Part shown: positions 36,711-45,426 of the stretch, piece by piece
Layout of the letters: the number at the start of each line of letters is the position of its first letter
Numbering within the stretch: position 1 is the first letter of the stretch
DNA from: Bacillota bacterium
Lineage (GTDB): Bacteria; Bacillota; Clostridia; Lachnospirales; Lachnospiraceae
NCBI GenBank assembly: GCA_023402845.1
Contig: JAEYFP010000041.1
Span: forward strand, 62,001 to 126,000
Direction: 5' to 3'
Length of the DNA: 64,000 nt
Translations under genes and position numbers: made by a program
Notes under the pieces: generated by a model
Seen by the model: only the letters and a program-made list of their open reading frames with translations
Told to the model about the DNA's origin: nothing
The model's database searches: none

Positions 36711-38477
36711 ATGATAAAGTTATCTGATTACATATTTCAATATTTGGAAGAAAAAAGAGTTCAGCATGTTTTTATGGTGCCGGGAGGGGGTGCGATGCAC
36801 CTTGTAGATTCTTTGGGAAATACGGAATTAGAATATATATGTTGCCAGCACGAACAGGCGGCAGCAATAGCAGCAGAAGCCTATGGGCAACATAGTAATC
36901 ATATTGGCGTGGCACTGGTAACGTCAGGACCGGGAGGAACAAATACAATTACTGGAGTAGCCGCTGGTTGGATAGACTCAACACCGATGATGATATTATC
37001 TGGGCAGGCAAAAAGGCAAGACTTAATAGGAAATAAAGGTGTGCGCCAAATTGGTTCGCAGGAGGTTTCAATTATTGAGATTGTAGAACCAATCACTAAG
37101 TATGCTGTTCAAGTATATGATCCCGAAATGGTATGCTATTATATGGAAAAAGCTTATTATGAAGCAACAACCGGACGAAAAGGGCCTGTTTGGGTTGATA
37201 TTCCATTAGATGTACAAGCGACGATGATTGAACCTAGTCAGCTCAAGCATTTTATTCGGACTGAAGACACAGTGGTAGAAGGGATAGAACTATTAGTTGC
37301 ACAGACATTACAGCGGTTAAGAGATGCAAAGAAACCTTTAATTTTAGCGGGAAACGGAATTTATACATCAGATGCCGTAAATGACCTACATAAATTACTT
37401 CAAAAGATTCAAGTACCAGTGCAAACCACGTGGAAATCAATTGATGTTATGTGGGATGCACATCCGTTATACGTAGGACATCCAGGGGGTCTGGGAGATA
37501 GAGGGGCAAATTTTGTCATACAAGAATGTGATTTACTAATCGCTTTGGGTGCAAGACTGGATAACAGTATTACTGCATTTAATGAGTCTGATTTTGCACC
37601 AAATGCTTTTAAGATAGTTATTGATATTGACGAAAATGAACTTAAGAAATTCACTATGCACATAGATATGCCGATATGTTGTGATGTAAAGTATTTTCTC
37701 GAGATAGCGAATAAAACAATGAAAAACGAGGAAGTGATAGACAAAGAGCAGTGGATTATTCATTGTCGCGAATTGAGAGAGAAGTATCCTGTTATTACAA
37801 AACAACATGAAATGATGAAAAGTTATGTGAGTGGTTATTATTTTACCGGATTATTAAGTGATATATTAGAAGAGAAGGATATTATTGTACCGGAAAGTGC
37901 TGGGGTTACAGCAGAAGCAACTATTCAAGCTTTTAGGAATAAGAAAGGCCAAAAAATGAAACATGCAGCGGGGCTTGGATCAATGGGTTTTGGATTGCCG
38001 TATTCGATAGGAGCCTGTTTGGCAAATAATCAGAGAAGAACAATTCTTATTAATGGAGACGGTGCTTTCCAGTTAAATATTCAGGAATTAGAAACATTAC
38101 ATAGATTACAACTCCCTGTAAAAATTTTCATATGGAATAATCAAGGATACGCCAGTATTCGTGGTATGCAAAGAAATAATTTTGCAGGACATTATGTTGC
38201 AAGTGACACACATAGTGGAATGACTTTACCGGATTTGTCTAAAATAGCGAAAGCCTATGGTTTGGAGACATATAAGATATTAAATAATTCTGAGGTTGTT
38301 TCTGGGATACAACATGTTATTAATATGGATGGTCCGGTCTTATGTGAAGTAATGATTGATCCGGATGAAGTTGTTATGCCTAAGGTACAGGCGCGAATAG
38401 GAGAAGACGGAAATATGATTGCTGGAAGGTTAGATTCTATGTGGCCTTTTATTGAGGGGAAAAATGAATATGAGTAG
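36711..38477 (+). CDS. TPP-dependent acetolactate synthase-like enzyme (second copy)
   Basis: A 588-residue TPP enzyme with the same domain plan as the one at 24295: FMVPGGGAMHLVDSLG, activating Glu48 in CQHEQAAAIAAEAYG, TSGPGGTNTITG, and the Mg-TPP motif INGDGAFQLN (GDG at 449-451) to WNNQGY. The two copies are clearly related but differ in substrate-pocket segments such as TWATSVP versus DLIGNKG near residue 108-114. No ilvN or ilvC nearby. It lies between the NeuB-like gene and an SDR gene whose start overlaps its end, so it probably acts in the same pathway. The acceptor aldehyde or ketone is unknown. Confidence 0.82.
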   Translation: MIKLSDYIFQYLEEKRVQHVFMVPGGGAMHLVDSLGNTELEYICCQHEQAAAIAAEAYGQHSNHIGVALVTSGPGGTNTITGVAAGWIDSTPMMILSGQAKRQDLIGNKGVRQIGSQEVSIIEIVEPITKYAVQVYDPEMVCYYMEKAYYEATTGRKGPVWVDIPLDVQATMIEPSQLKHFIRTEDTVVEGIELLVAQTLQRLRDAKKPLILAGNGIYTSDAVNDLHKLLQKIQVPVQTTWKSIDVMWDAHPLYVGHPGGLGDRGANFVIQECDLLIALGARLDNSITAFNESDFAPNAFKIVIDIDENELKKFTMHIDMPICCDVKYFLEIANKTMKNEEVIDKEQWIIHCRELREKYPVITKQHEMMKSYVSGYYFTGLLSDILEEKDIIVPESAGVTAEATIQAFRNKKGQKMKHAAGLGSMGFGLPYSIGACLANNQRRTILINGDGAFQLNIQELETLHRLQLPVKIFIWNNQGYASIRGMQRNNFAGHYVASDTHSGMTLPDLSKIAKAYGLETYKILNNSEVVSGIQHVINMDGPVLCEVMIDPDEVVMPKVQARIGEDGNMIAGRLDSMWPFIEGKNEYE

Positions 38478-39528
38478 AATTGAACAGGAAGATTTTGCAT
38501 ATATTGTATCAAAAATGGATATTGATTCATTTCGAGATTGCAGTGTTTTAATAACTGGTGCAACAGGTTTTTTGGGCAAGTATATTACAAGGTTTTTTTT
38601 GTTTTTAAATCAAAGAGAAAAGTTTCGTATTAAGATTTATATATTGGCTCGAGATTTGAAGAAGGCGGAAGATGTATTTGGTATTAATGACCAAATGGTC
38701 TTATTGGCTGGAACTGTGGAGACATACCAATTTGAAATGAAGAGTATAGATTATATCTTTCACTGTGCATCAATCTCCAACACACAATTATTTGAAACCA
38801 AACCAGTAGATGTTATTACCGCAAATACAATCGGGACAGTGAATTTGTTGGAACTTGCACGAACCAGAAATGCGAAAGGTGTCCTCTTTTTAAGCAGTGG
38901 AGCTGTTTATGGGAATAGCGAAGAATACGCAGGGTTAATTGGTGAAATGAACTCATTTGGGTTGTGCTCTACAAGAGTGTCGAATTGTTACGCAGAAAGC
39001 AAGAGAATGGGAGAAATGCTTTGTGCAGCATATGCAAAACAATATCATGTTCCTGCAAAAATTGTGAGAATCAGCCATACTTATGGTCCGGGAATTAATT
39101 TGCAAGATGGTCATGTGTATTCAGACTTCGTTACCGCCATTATTAAAAGACAGGATTTGTTAATTAAGGGGGATGGTCAAGCTGTGCGACCATTTTGTTA
39201 TGTGCGAGATGCGTTATGTGCTTTTTTATTGATTCTTTTGAAAGGAGAAATTGGAGAGGCTTATAATATGGCAAATTCAGCATGCACAGTTTCTATAGGA
39301 GAATTAGCACATATATTGGTGACCGAGACTTTTGCAGAGTATCAGTTACATGTAAAGTTTCTAAATGAAGAGGATGAACAGAATTTTTACAAAAGAAGGA
39401 AAGCGGATATGACATGTATTATAGATGTAACAAAATTAAAAGAATTAGGATGGCAACCACAAGTGAGTATTACGGAGGGGTTTAGGAGAACTGTAGAAAG
39501 TTTTGAGGTAAAGAATGAGAACGTGTAA
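38464..39528 (+). CDS. NAD-dependent sugar epimerase/dehydratase (extended SDR)
   Basis: A 354-residue SDR with the dinucleotide motif TGATGFLGKYI, the NAD-binding IFHCASIS, and the catalytic YAESK (Y-x3-K). Additional segments SHTYGPGINLQDG and RPFCYVRDAL are typical of dTDP-glucose 4,6-dehydratase and UDP-glucuronate decarboxylase relatives. ATG 38464 or ATG 38470 may be the start; both follow GAGGGG within the end of the TPP gene. The next gene is a sugar C-methyltransferase, so this enzyme may make the 4-keto sugar that is methylated. Exact nucleotide sugar unknown. Confidence 0.8.
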   Translation: MNMSRIEQEDFAYIVSKMDIDSFRDCSVLITGATGFLGKYITRFFLFLNQREKFRIKIYILARDLKKAEDVFGINDQMVLLAGTVETYQFEMKSIDYIFHCASISNTQLFETKPVDVITANTIGTVNLLELARTRNAKGVLFLSSGAVYGNSEEYAGLIGEMNSFGLCSTRVSNCYAESKRMGEMLCAAYAKQYHVPAKIVRISHTYGPGINLQDGHVYSDFVTAIIKRQDLLIKGDGQAVRPFCYVRDALCAFLLILLKGEIGEAYNMANSACTVSIGELAHILVTETFAEYQLHVKFLNEEDEQNFYKRRKADMTCIIDVTKLKELGWQPQVSITEGFRRTVESFEVKNENV

Positions 39529-40693
39529 TATTTGTAATAGTGAGGATTATGAAGGTATACATAAAATAATGATGGAATTACCCATGAATCATCCACTGCG
39601 CAATGCGGCAAAGGAGTTTGAAATTGTTCGTTGTAAAGAATGTGGATTTTGCTATGCAAGTATTTCTGCAAATCAATTGGAGTATGATAAATACTATAGC
39701 GAGTATAATAATTATTCTGAGATAACCTCAAAGAAAGTGGAATCAGACCAGATGACTGAGGATATTCTGGATTTGATTAAAACTGATACTAATGAATCAA
39801 GTCGTATACTAGATATAGGAAGCGGTAGTGGAAAGTTATTATTAGAATTACAGAAAAGAAACTACGTTAATCTATGCGGGATAGATACAACAGAAGATAA
39901 CCTTAAAGTTTTAAAAGAAGCAGGAATCTCGACAAAACTGGGCTCGATTTACAATATTGTAGATGCAACGGAGAAGTTTGATTTAGTATGTTTGAATGCA
40001 GTGCTTGAGCATCTTCTGTTTCCTCAAACTGCAGTGGAGAATATGAAACAATATTTGACCCCAGAAGGGAAAATAGTTGTCACAGTTCCAAATGTAAAAA
40101 AATTCCCCAAACTAAGTTCTAATATTACGCATCACTTTAATTATGAACATATAAATTATTTTTCTCTAGAGTCTTTAGATAATCTTTTTAGGAAAAATGG
40201 AATGATTAGAGTGGACTTTAGAGAGATAAATTTTGAATCAGACGTTGAAGATTTGTTGACGGCAGTATATAAGTTGGGGGAGGTATCAGATTCAGCGTTA
40301 ATTACTGATGTACAATCTGGCAAAGCCATTACTCGGATGTTAGAACAAAGTATAATAGAGGAGAAAATTAGAAAAGAGAGAATTGAAGACTTCTTAAGAG
40401 AGGATAAAGATGTGATTCTATGGGGTGTTGGAGCAAAATGCTTTGAACTTATCAGGAAATATCCAGATATAGCAAACCGAACAGTGGCACTAGTCGATTC
40501 GGGTAAAAACAAACAAGGGCAAAACATTCAAATTAATGACAATATGGTGTTGACAGTAATTTCTCCCGAAAAATTTTTTGAAATGAGTATAAAGGGAACT
40601 ATAGTAATTTGTGTAAGTGCCCTTAAATATCGAGAGGATATTTTAGAACTGATTAACTCATATGGTATAAAAAATGAAGTGAAGGTATTATGA
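39515..40693 (+). CDS. Sugar C-methyltransferase (TylCIII/NovU-like)
   Basis: A 392-residue three-part protein. An N-terminal zinc ribbon (Cys4-x2-Cys7 and Cys40-x2-Cys43) is followed by a SAM-binding domain with ILDIGSGSGKLL (98-109) and LVCLNAVLEHL, and a C-terminal Rossmann-like domain with VILWGVGAKCFELI (from about residue 300). This order is that of sugar C-methyltransferases such as TylC3, NovU and TcaB9, which methylate carbon of NDP-4-keto sugars. It would create a methyl-branched sugar. The start overlaps the SDR gene by 14 bases, consistent with a common pathway. Confidence 0.86.
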   Translation: MRTCNICNSEDYEGIHKIMMELPMNHPLRNAAKEFEIVRCKECGFCYASISANQLEYDKYYSEYNNYSEITSKKVESDQMTEDILDLIKTDTNESSRILDIGSGSGKLLLELQKRNYVNLCGIDTTEDNLKVLKEAGISTKLGSIYNIVDATEKFDLVCLNAVLEHLLFPQTAVENMKQYLTPEGKIVVTVPNVKKFPKLSSNITHHFNYEHINYFSLESLDNLFRKNGMIRVDFREINFESDVEDLLTAVYKLGEVSDSALITDVQSGKAITRMLEQSIIEEKIRKERIEDFLREDKDVILWGVGAKCFELIRKYPDIANRTVALVDSGKNKQGQNIQINDNMVLTVISPEKFFEMSIKGTIVICVSALKYREDILELINSYGIKNEVKVL

Positions 40694-40723
40694 CTTGAAA
40701 ACAGAATGTGAGGATAACTATAG

Positions 40724-41719
40724 ATGAAGGAAGATAAAGTAAAGACTTTACGCAATCTTAATAGAGTAAAATTAGAAAAAGTGATTCCGTTAGCAACGCC
40801 CTTTTCGATTTTTGTTGATACTTCAAGTGCGTGTAACTTTCAGTGCGAATTTTGCGCTGCTCATTCCCCAACATCAAAGGAAAGAATAGCGGGAAGAAAC
40901 ATGTCGTTAGATATGTTTGAAAAGATAGTAGATGATATGAAAGAATTTCCTGATAAAGTAAAGATAGTTAGACTCGCACACTTGGGAGAACCTTTGCTTA
41001 ATCCAAATTTACCAGAAATGATCCAGTATATGCGAAGTGCAGATGTAACTAATAAGATTGAGATTATAACAAATGGAAGTTTGTTAAATCCGGGGTTAAA
41101 CGAAAAACTAATCAACAGTGGGGTGGATATGATTAGAATTTCTGTTGAAGCCTTAGATTCTGATGGTTATGAAAAAATTGCTCATTATAAAATTGATTAT
41201 GAAAAATTTGTGGAGAATATCAAAGATTTATTTAATCGGCGTAAAGCAGGCACGACAATATATATAAAAATAGCTGATATTTCGGTGGATAGTCCTGAAA
41301 AGAAGAAAATCTTTATGGATACATTCGAACCGTATTGTGACCATATTTTTATTGAGCATATTTCACCCTCTTGGCCGGAATTTGAAAGCGATTTGATCAA
41401 TGATGAAAAAATTACTATGTATGGAGAACGGATAGAAACGGTTGAAATATGTAGCCAGCCATTTTACTATATGATAATTGGCCCAGATGGAAAAGTAACA
41501 CCATGTTGCGCAGATTGGGAGAAGAAATTGGAATATGGAAATGTACGTGAACAGTCTTTGGTGAACATTTGGAATGGAGAGAAATTACGAGAATTCTGGA
41601 GAAGGATGTTAATCCAGAAGAAAAAGGGGATCGATTTATGCGGAGTATGTAGGAATAATGAAGCCAATCCCATCGACAATATTGACAAGCATGCAGAAGA
41701 AATTTTAAAGAGAATATAA
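40724..41719 (+). CDS. Radical SAM/SPASM protein
   Basis: A 331-residue radical SAM enzyme. The [4Fe-4S] motif is CNFQCEFC (Cys37, 41, 44), followed by the GEPLLNPNLPEM strand and ITNGSLL. The C-terminal part is a SPASM-type domain with VTPCCADW, GNVREQSLVNIWNG and CGVCRNN, which should bind one or more auxiliary clusters. SPASM enzymes act on peptides, sugars or cyclitols. In this polysaccharide operon a role in sugar oxidation, epimerisation or dehydration is plausible but not shown. GAGGA is upstream of the ATG. Not recognised as any specific enzyme. Confidence 0.85.
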   Translation: MKEDKVKTLRNLNRVKLEKVIPLATPFSIFVDTSSACNFQCEFCAAHSPTSKERIAGRNMSLDMFEKIVDDMKEFPDKVKIVRLAHLGEPLLNPNLPEMIQYMRSADVTNKIEIITNGSLLNPGLNEKLINSGVDMIRISVEALDSDGYEKIAHYKIDYEKFVENIKDLFNRRKAGTTIYIKIADISVDSPEKKKIFMDTFEPYCDHIFIEHISPSWPEFESDLINDEKITMYGERIETVEICSQPFYYMIIGPDGKVTPCCADWEKKLEYGNVREQSLVNIWNGEKLREFWRRMLIQKKKGIDLCGVCRNNEANPIDNIDKHAEEILKRI

Positions 41720-41734
41720 AAGAGGTGAAAGTAG

Positions 41735-43036
41735 ATGAAATATGCAAATATGATATTTAATGGTGTGGTTACACCTAATGACGCTTCAGGTATATCCTTA
41801 ATGAATATTGGAGAACCAGCCCAAATTCTTGCAATAGACGCAATTTATGATTCGATGGGAATACCAAGAGAAGATCGTATTGACATTGATTATTATGATT
41901 TAGACACATACGATGGTGAATATGCTTTATTGCCTATCAATCTGATGTTTGCATATTTGAAGTATTTTATGAAGGAGGATGTGATTTTTTCCCCGAAAAT
42001 AGTACCTGTTTTTTTAGGTATTGCAATACATGACAGAAGCCTTTCAGAAGAAAGTGTTCAATTATTAAGGAATTACGCTCCTGTTGGATGCAGAGATGAG
42101 TATACGCTAAAACTTATGCATAAATATCAAATTCCAGCATATTTATTTGGGTGCATCACATTGACACAACCTAAAAGAAGACAGATTCCTCTATCAAGTA
42201 AGACTTTTTTTATTGATGTGCCGATAGCGGTAGAAAAATATGTGCCACGTGAATTATTAGAAAACGCAGAGTATTTGTCACATATGTACTACGGTAGAAC
42301 ACAGGATTTATGTAATGGGAATTTGCGTGAATGGGCTCAAAATAGGATTGAGAAATATTGTAATGAGGCTACATTGATTGTAACATCAAGATTCCATGCC
42401 GCATTAATTGGAATCGCATCAGGAATTCCCACAATATTGGTATTGAACACACTGATTGATAAATATCGTTGGATAGAAAAATTCATTCCAATATATACCC
42501 CAGATACATATAGTAAAATTAATTGGAACCCAAAGCCCGTTTTGTTTGAAAACTTAAAAACTCAGATGTGTGAGCTTGCAAAAAAAAGAATTAAAGAGAC
42601 ATATGATAAATATTCTTACGTTTTAGAAGTGAGTCAATGCATGGAGAGTGAGTCTACGACAAATATTGATAAATTACAGGAAAATGTATATGATGGGTTC
42701 TCTTATTATGAACATGCAAGAGCATATATTGAAAATAATTGGGATAGAAAAGGTAAGATTAAATACTCCATGTGGGGGCTTGGCAAAACAGCGGTAGATT
42801 TATACCAATATATATTGTCAAACTATCCCGAGGCGGTGTTATACAAGGTGTATGATGAACAACACATTATATTCCAGGGAATACAATCAGAGTATCCATC
42901 TGAAATACGTAATGATGATGATTTTATTTTCGTAACATCTACGCAGGCATGCTATCCGGCGGAACATTATTTTCAAACGATAAATAAAGCCAAGGAACAG
43001 TATTTCTTGTGTCGCAATGAATATATGAGAAATTGA
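41735..43036 (+). CDS. Polysaccharide pyruvyltransferase with C-terminal Rossmann-like domain
   Basis: A 433-residue protein. The first 290 residues follow the polysaccharide pyruvyl transferase family (WcaK/CsaB/AmsJ type), with VGCRDEYTLKLM and the late TSRFHAALIGIASGIPTILVL motif. Such enzymes add a pyruvate ketal to a sugar from PEP, or related groups. Residues from about 340 (KYSMWGLGKTAVDLYQYI) form a Rossmann-like module similar to those at the end of the methyltransferase at 39515 and at the start of the SGNH protein at 33665. AGAGGTGA precedes the ATG. Last intact gene before the IS scar. Confidence 0.8.
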   Translation: MKYANMIFNGVVTPNDASGISLMNIGEPAQILAIDAIYDSMGIPREDRIDIDYYDLDTYDGEYALLPINLMFAYLKYFMKEDVIFSPKIVPVFLGIAIHDRSLSEESVQLLRNYAPVGCRDEYTLKLMHKYQIPAYLFGCITLTQPKRRQIPLSSKTFFIDVPIAVEKYVPRELLENAEYLSHMYYGRTQDLCNGNLREWAQNRIEKYCNEATLIVTSRFHAALIGIASGIPTILVLNTLIDKYRWIEKFIPIYTPDTYSKINWNPKPVLFENLKTQMCELAKKRIKETYDKYSYVLEVSQCMESESTTNIDKLQENVYDGFSYYEHARAYIENNWDRKGKIKYSMWGLGKTAVDLYQYILSNYPEAVLYKVYDEQHIIFQGIQSEYPSEIRNDDDFIFVTSTQACYPAEHYFQTINKAKEQYFLCRNEYMRN

Positions 43037-43159
43037 GGTATAAAGACAGCTCCATCGGATATAACAATAAATTTATGGCAGTATATAGATGACATATGCG
43101 AGAATATCCAAAATCAACTAGTGTAGTGACATATTCATAGTTGAATCAAACATTTTTCT

Positions 43160-43187
43160 TTGATATACTTACCATAGATGATAAACT
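43160..43187 (+). promoter_or_regulatory. Possible promoter of the IS630-like transposase
   Basis: TTGATA (43160-43165), 16 bases, TAAACT (43182-43187), about 26 bases before ATG 43213. The 161-base gap 43037-43197 holds no other signal I can support; terminal inverted repeats of the IS could not be defined. Confidence 0.4.
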
Positions 43188-43212
43188 GTACATATAAATG
43201 GAGATGATCACT

Positions 43213-43704
43213 ATGGGAAGACCAAAGAAAAATCAAATACTGTTAACTGACAGCGATGTAAAGTATTTAAAGAGCCTTATGAAGAAAAAAAGTACCACTC
43301 AAACATTATTTTCACGTTGTCAAATATTAATTAACCTTGATGAAAACCATCCGTCGGCAATGACTTATGATCAATGTATTGAAGTCTGTAGTGTTAGCCG
43401 TGCAACAATAGCTAAAGCTGTATCTCTCTTTGCTTCTGGAGGAATTGTAGCTGTTTTAAAAACAAACCGGAACATTAATTCTAATAATGCAAATCGCAAG
43501 GTTGATGGGCGAACGGAAGCAAAAATAATTGAAATTGCATGCGGCCCGGTACCAGAAGGCCATAGCCGTTGGACAATACGTCTTCTTGAAGATCAGATGA
43601 AGGTTGAACTTGACGAGCCAATCAGTAGAGAAGCAATCCGACGTTCCTTAAAAAAAACAGGCTTCGACCTCACCGCAGCGATTACTGGTGTCTCCCAAGC
43701 ATAG
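43213..43704 (+). CDS. IS630-family transposase, OrfA (helix-turn-helix part)
   Basis: A 163-residue N-terminal transposase part. MGRPKKNQILLTDSDVKYL, SVSRATIAKAVSLFASGG and GHSRWTIRLLEDQM match IS630-family OrfA with its two DNA-binding helix-turn-helix regions. I choose ATG 43213 because GGAG lies 9 bases upstream; ATG 43198 has no site. The family protein normally continues into LRPHxSDYWCxPP, which is found here in the -1 frame right after an A8 run (43650-43657). The last 15 residues of this frame are therefore off-frame sequence. Joining occurs either by -1 frameshifting at the run or not at all if the element is dead. Confidence 0.75.
   Translation: MGRPKKNQILLTDSDVKYLKSLMKKKSTTQTLFSRCQILINLDENHPSAMTYDQCIEVCSVSRATIAKAVSLFASGGIVAVLKTNRNINSNNANRKVDGRTEAKIIEIACGPVPEGHSRWTIRLLEDQMKVELDEPISREAIRRSLKKTGFDLTAAITGVSQA
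43650..43657 (+). promoter_or_regulatory. A8 slippery run for -1 frameshift in the IS630-like gene
   Basis: Frame-0 codons read TTA AAA AAA ACA, so the heptamer A-AAA-AAA allows simultaneous slippage by -1. The -1 frame then reads NRLRPHRSDYWCLPS, matching the IS630 family, and stays open into the DDE domain at 43728. Similar runs drive frameshifting or transcript slippage in other insertion sequences. Confidence 0.6.
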
Positions 43705-43727
43705 CTGATGCTGAATTTATTGCCTGC

Positions 43728-45422
43728 ATGGAAGATGTACTGGATGTATATGAATTATCCTTTAATCCAGATATTCCTGTTGTTTGCATGGATGAAAAAC
43801 CATATCAGCTTCTTGGCGAAGCAAGAGATTCATGGGCAATGCGTCCTGGTGACAACAAAAAAATCGATTCTGAATATGTTAGGAATGGTACATGTAGTAT
43901 CTTCGCCTTTATAGAAACACTTGCAGGCAAACATTACGTAAGTGTCCGAGAATACCGCACAGCAATTGACTGGGCAGAAGAAATCAAATATCTTGTAGAC
44001 GTTATGTATCCAGATAAAGAAAAGATCATTCTTGTAATGGATAATCTAAACACTCACAAAAACAGGTGGATTGATCTGGCCGACAGAATTCCTTGGAATG
44101 AGTATGAAATAAAATATGCAGACCTGTTCCCGAGTGAGACAGGAAATGTTGCAAAGCCACTACGCATGGCACTCGGGGCATTGATTATTCAGAAGAAGTT
44201 TCAGTTTTCTGACAGAGAACTGGTGGAGCAGATCACCGAGAATCCATATCTGCAGTATTTTATCGGTCTTAAGGGATATCAGGAAGAAGCGCCCTTTGAT
44301 GCAAGTACGCTTGTGCTGTTTCGCAAGCGAATATCCATGGAAATGCTGATAGAAGCAAACGAATATCTTCTTGAGCATTCTGATAAAAAAGAACCGCCGA
44401 GATCCGGGAGCGGTGGAGGAAGCAATGGTGCAGCGTCTGCCAAAGAGCAGGCTAATCAAGGAACCGTTATCGTAGATGCCACGTGTGCACCCTCCAATAT
44501 TCGTTATCCGAAGGATGTTTCGCTGCTGAATGAGTCAAGGGAAAAACTGGAATGCATGATATACCGCTTCTGCAAAGCTTATAGATTGTCCTTACCAAGA
44601 AGGTATCGCAGAATTGCCAGGAAGGATTATCTTAGCTATGCCAAAAGTAAAAAACATACCAAAAAACAGATTTGCAGGTCTATCAGGAAGCAGCTTTCTT
44701 ATGTGGGCAGAGATCTTCGTTATCTTGAAGGGTACATGTCAGAGGGATACGCTGCCACTAGGAAGGAAATCCCCCGGCTGCATACAATCATGAAGGTTTA
44801 TGAGCAGCAGAGATATATGTATGAGAAGGATATCCACAAAGTAGAAAACCGTATTGTGAGTATTAGCCAGCCATGGCTGCGTCCGATAGTGAGGGGGAAG
44901 GTAAAAGCACCGGTAGAATTTGGAGCGAAGCTGGAGGTGAGTCTAGACTCCGGAAGCTATGCAAGAATAGAGAAGATCTCTTTTGAAGCTTATAATGAAA
45001 GTGGGAGTCTGCAAGAAACGGTTGAGCGCTACTATGCAAGGACAGGCTGCTATCCCAAGCGCGTATTGGCAGATCAGATATACAGGACAAGAGGAAATCT
45101 GCAGTATTGTAAAGAGCGTGGAATCCGACTGTCTGGGAAAAAGTTGGGAAGGCCGGTGCAGTCCAGACAAAGAAATGTTGATAGAAAGAGAGAATATCAG
45201 GACAATACAGACCGGATAGAGATAGAGCGTGAGTTTAGTAGTGTAGAGAAGCATAGCTACGGACTGGGTCTGATTACCACGAAGCTGGAAGAGACACAGC
45301 TTTCTGCTATCGCTTTATCGGTATTCGTATCAAATCTGTTCAAGATACAGAGGCGGATACTTGATGTCTTTTTGCGCATTGGGAACTTTTGGTGTAAATC
45401 TGATGTCTGGGCGGTAGCATAA
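43728..45422 (+). pseudogene. Chimeric transposase ORF: IS630 DDE part fused to IS1182-type transposase
   Basis: A 564-codon open frame made of two pieces. Residues 1 to about 112 are the IS630 catalytic domain start, with VVCMDEKPYQLLGEAR and VMDNLNTHKN (first and second acidic residues); the final Glu region is lost. From about residue 113 (RWIDLADRIPW) the frame is an IS1182-type transposase: FPSETGNVAKPLRMALGALI, LVEQITENPYLQYFIGL, TCAPSNIRYPKDVSLL and, near the end, LVADQIYRTRGN-like and LIT-TKL-E segments. The first ATG here is not a true start; the -1 frame enters from OrfA. Retention of an open frame over the junction is remarkable. Function as a transposase is unlikely. Confidence 0.72.
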
Positions 45423-45426
45423 GTGA

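Larger units (their letters stand above)
43198..45422 (+). mobile_element. IS630-like / IS1182-like chimeric insertion remnant
   Basis: A composite of two unrelated insertion sequences: an IS630-family element (about 43198-44061) joined in frame to the body of an IS1182-type transposase (about 44062-45422). The IS630 part lacks its C-terminal end and the IS1182 part lacks its first 20-25 codons, so neither element is complete. It sits at the right edge of the A/T-rich block and directly upstream of a decayed PIN-domain gene. Confidence 0.75.
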
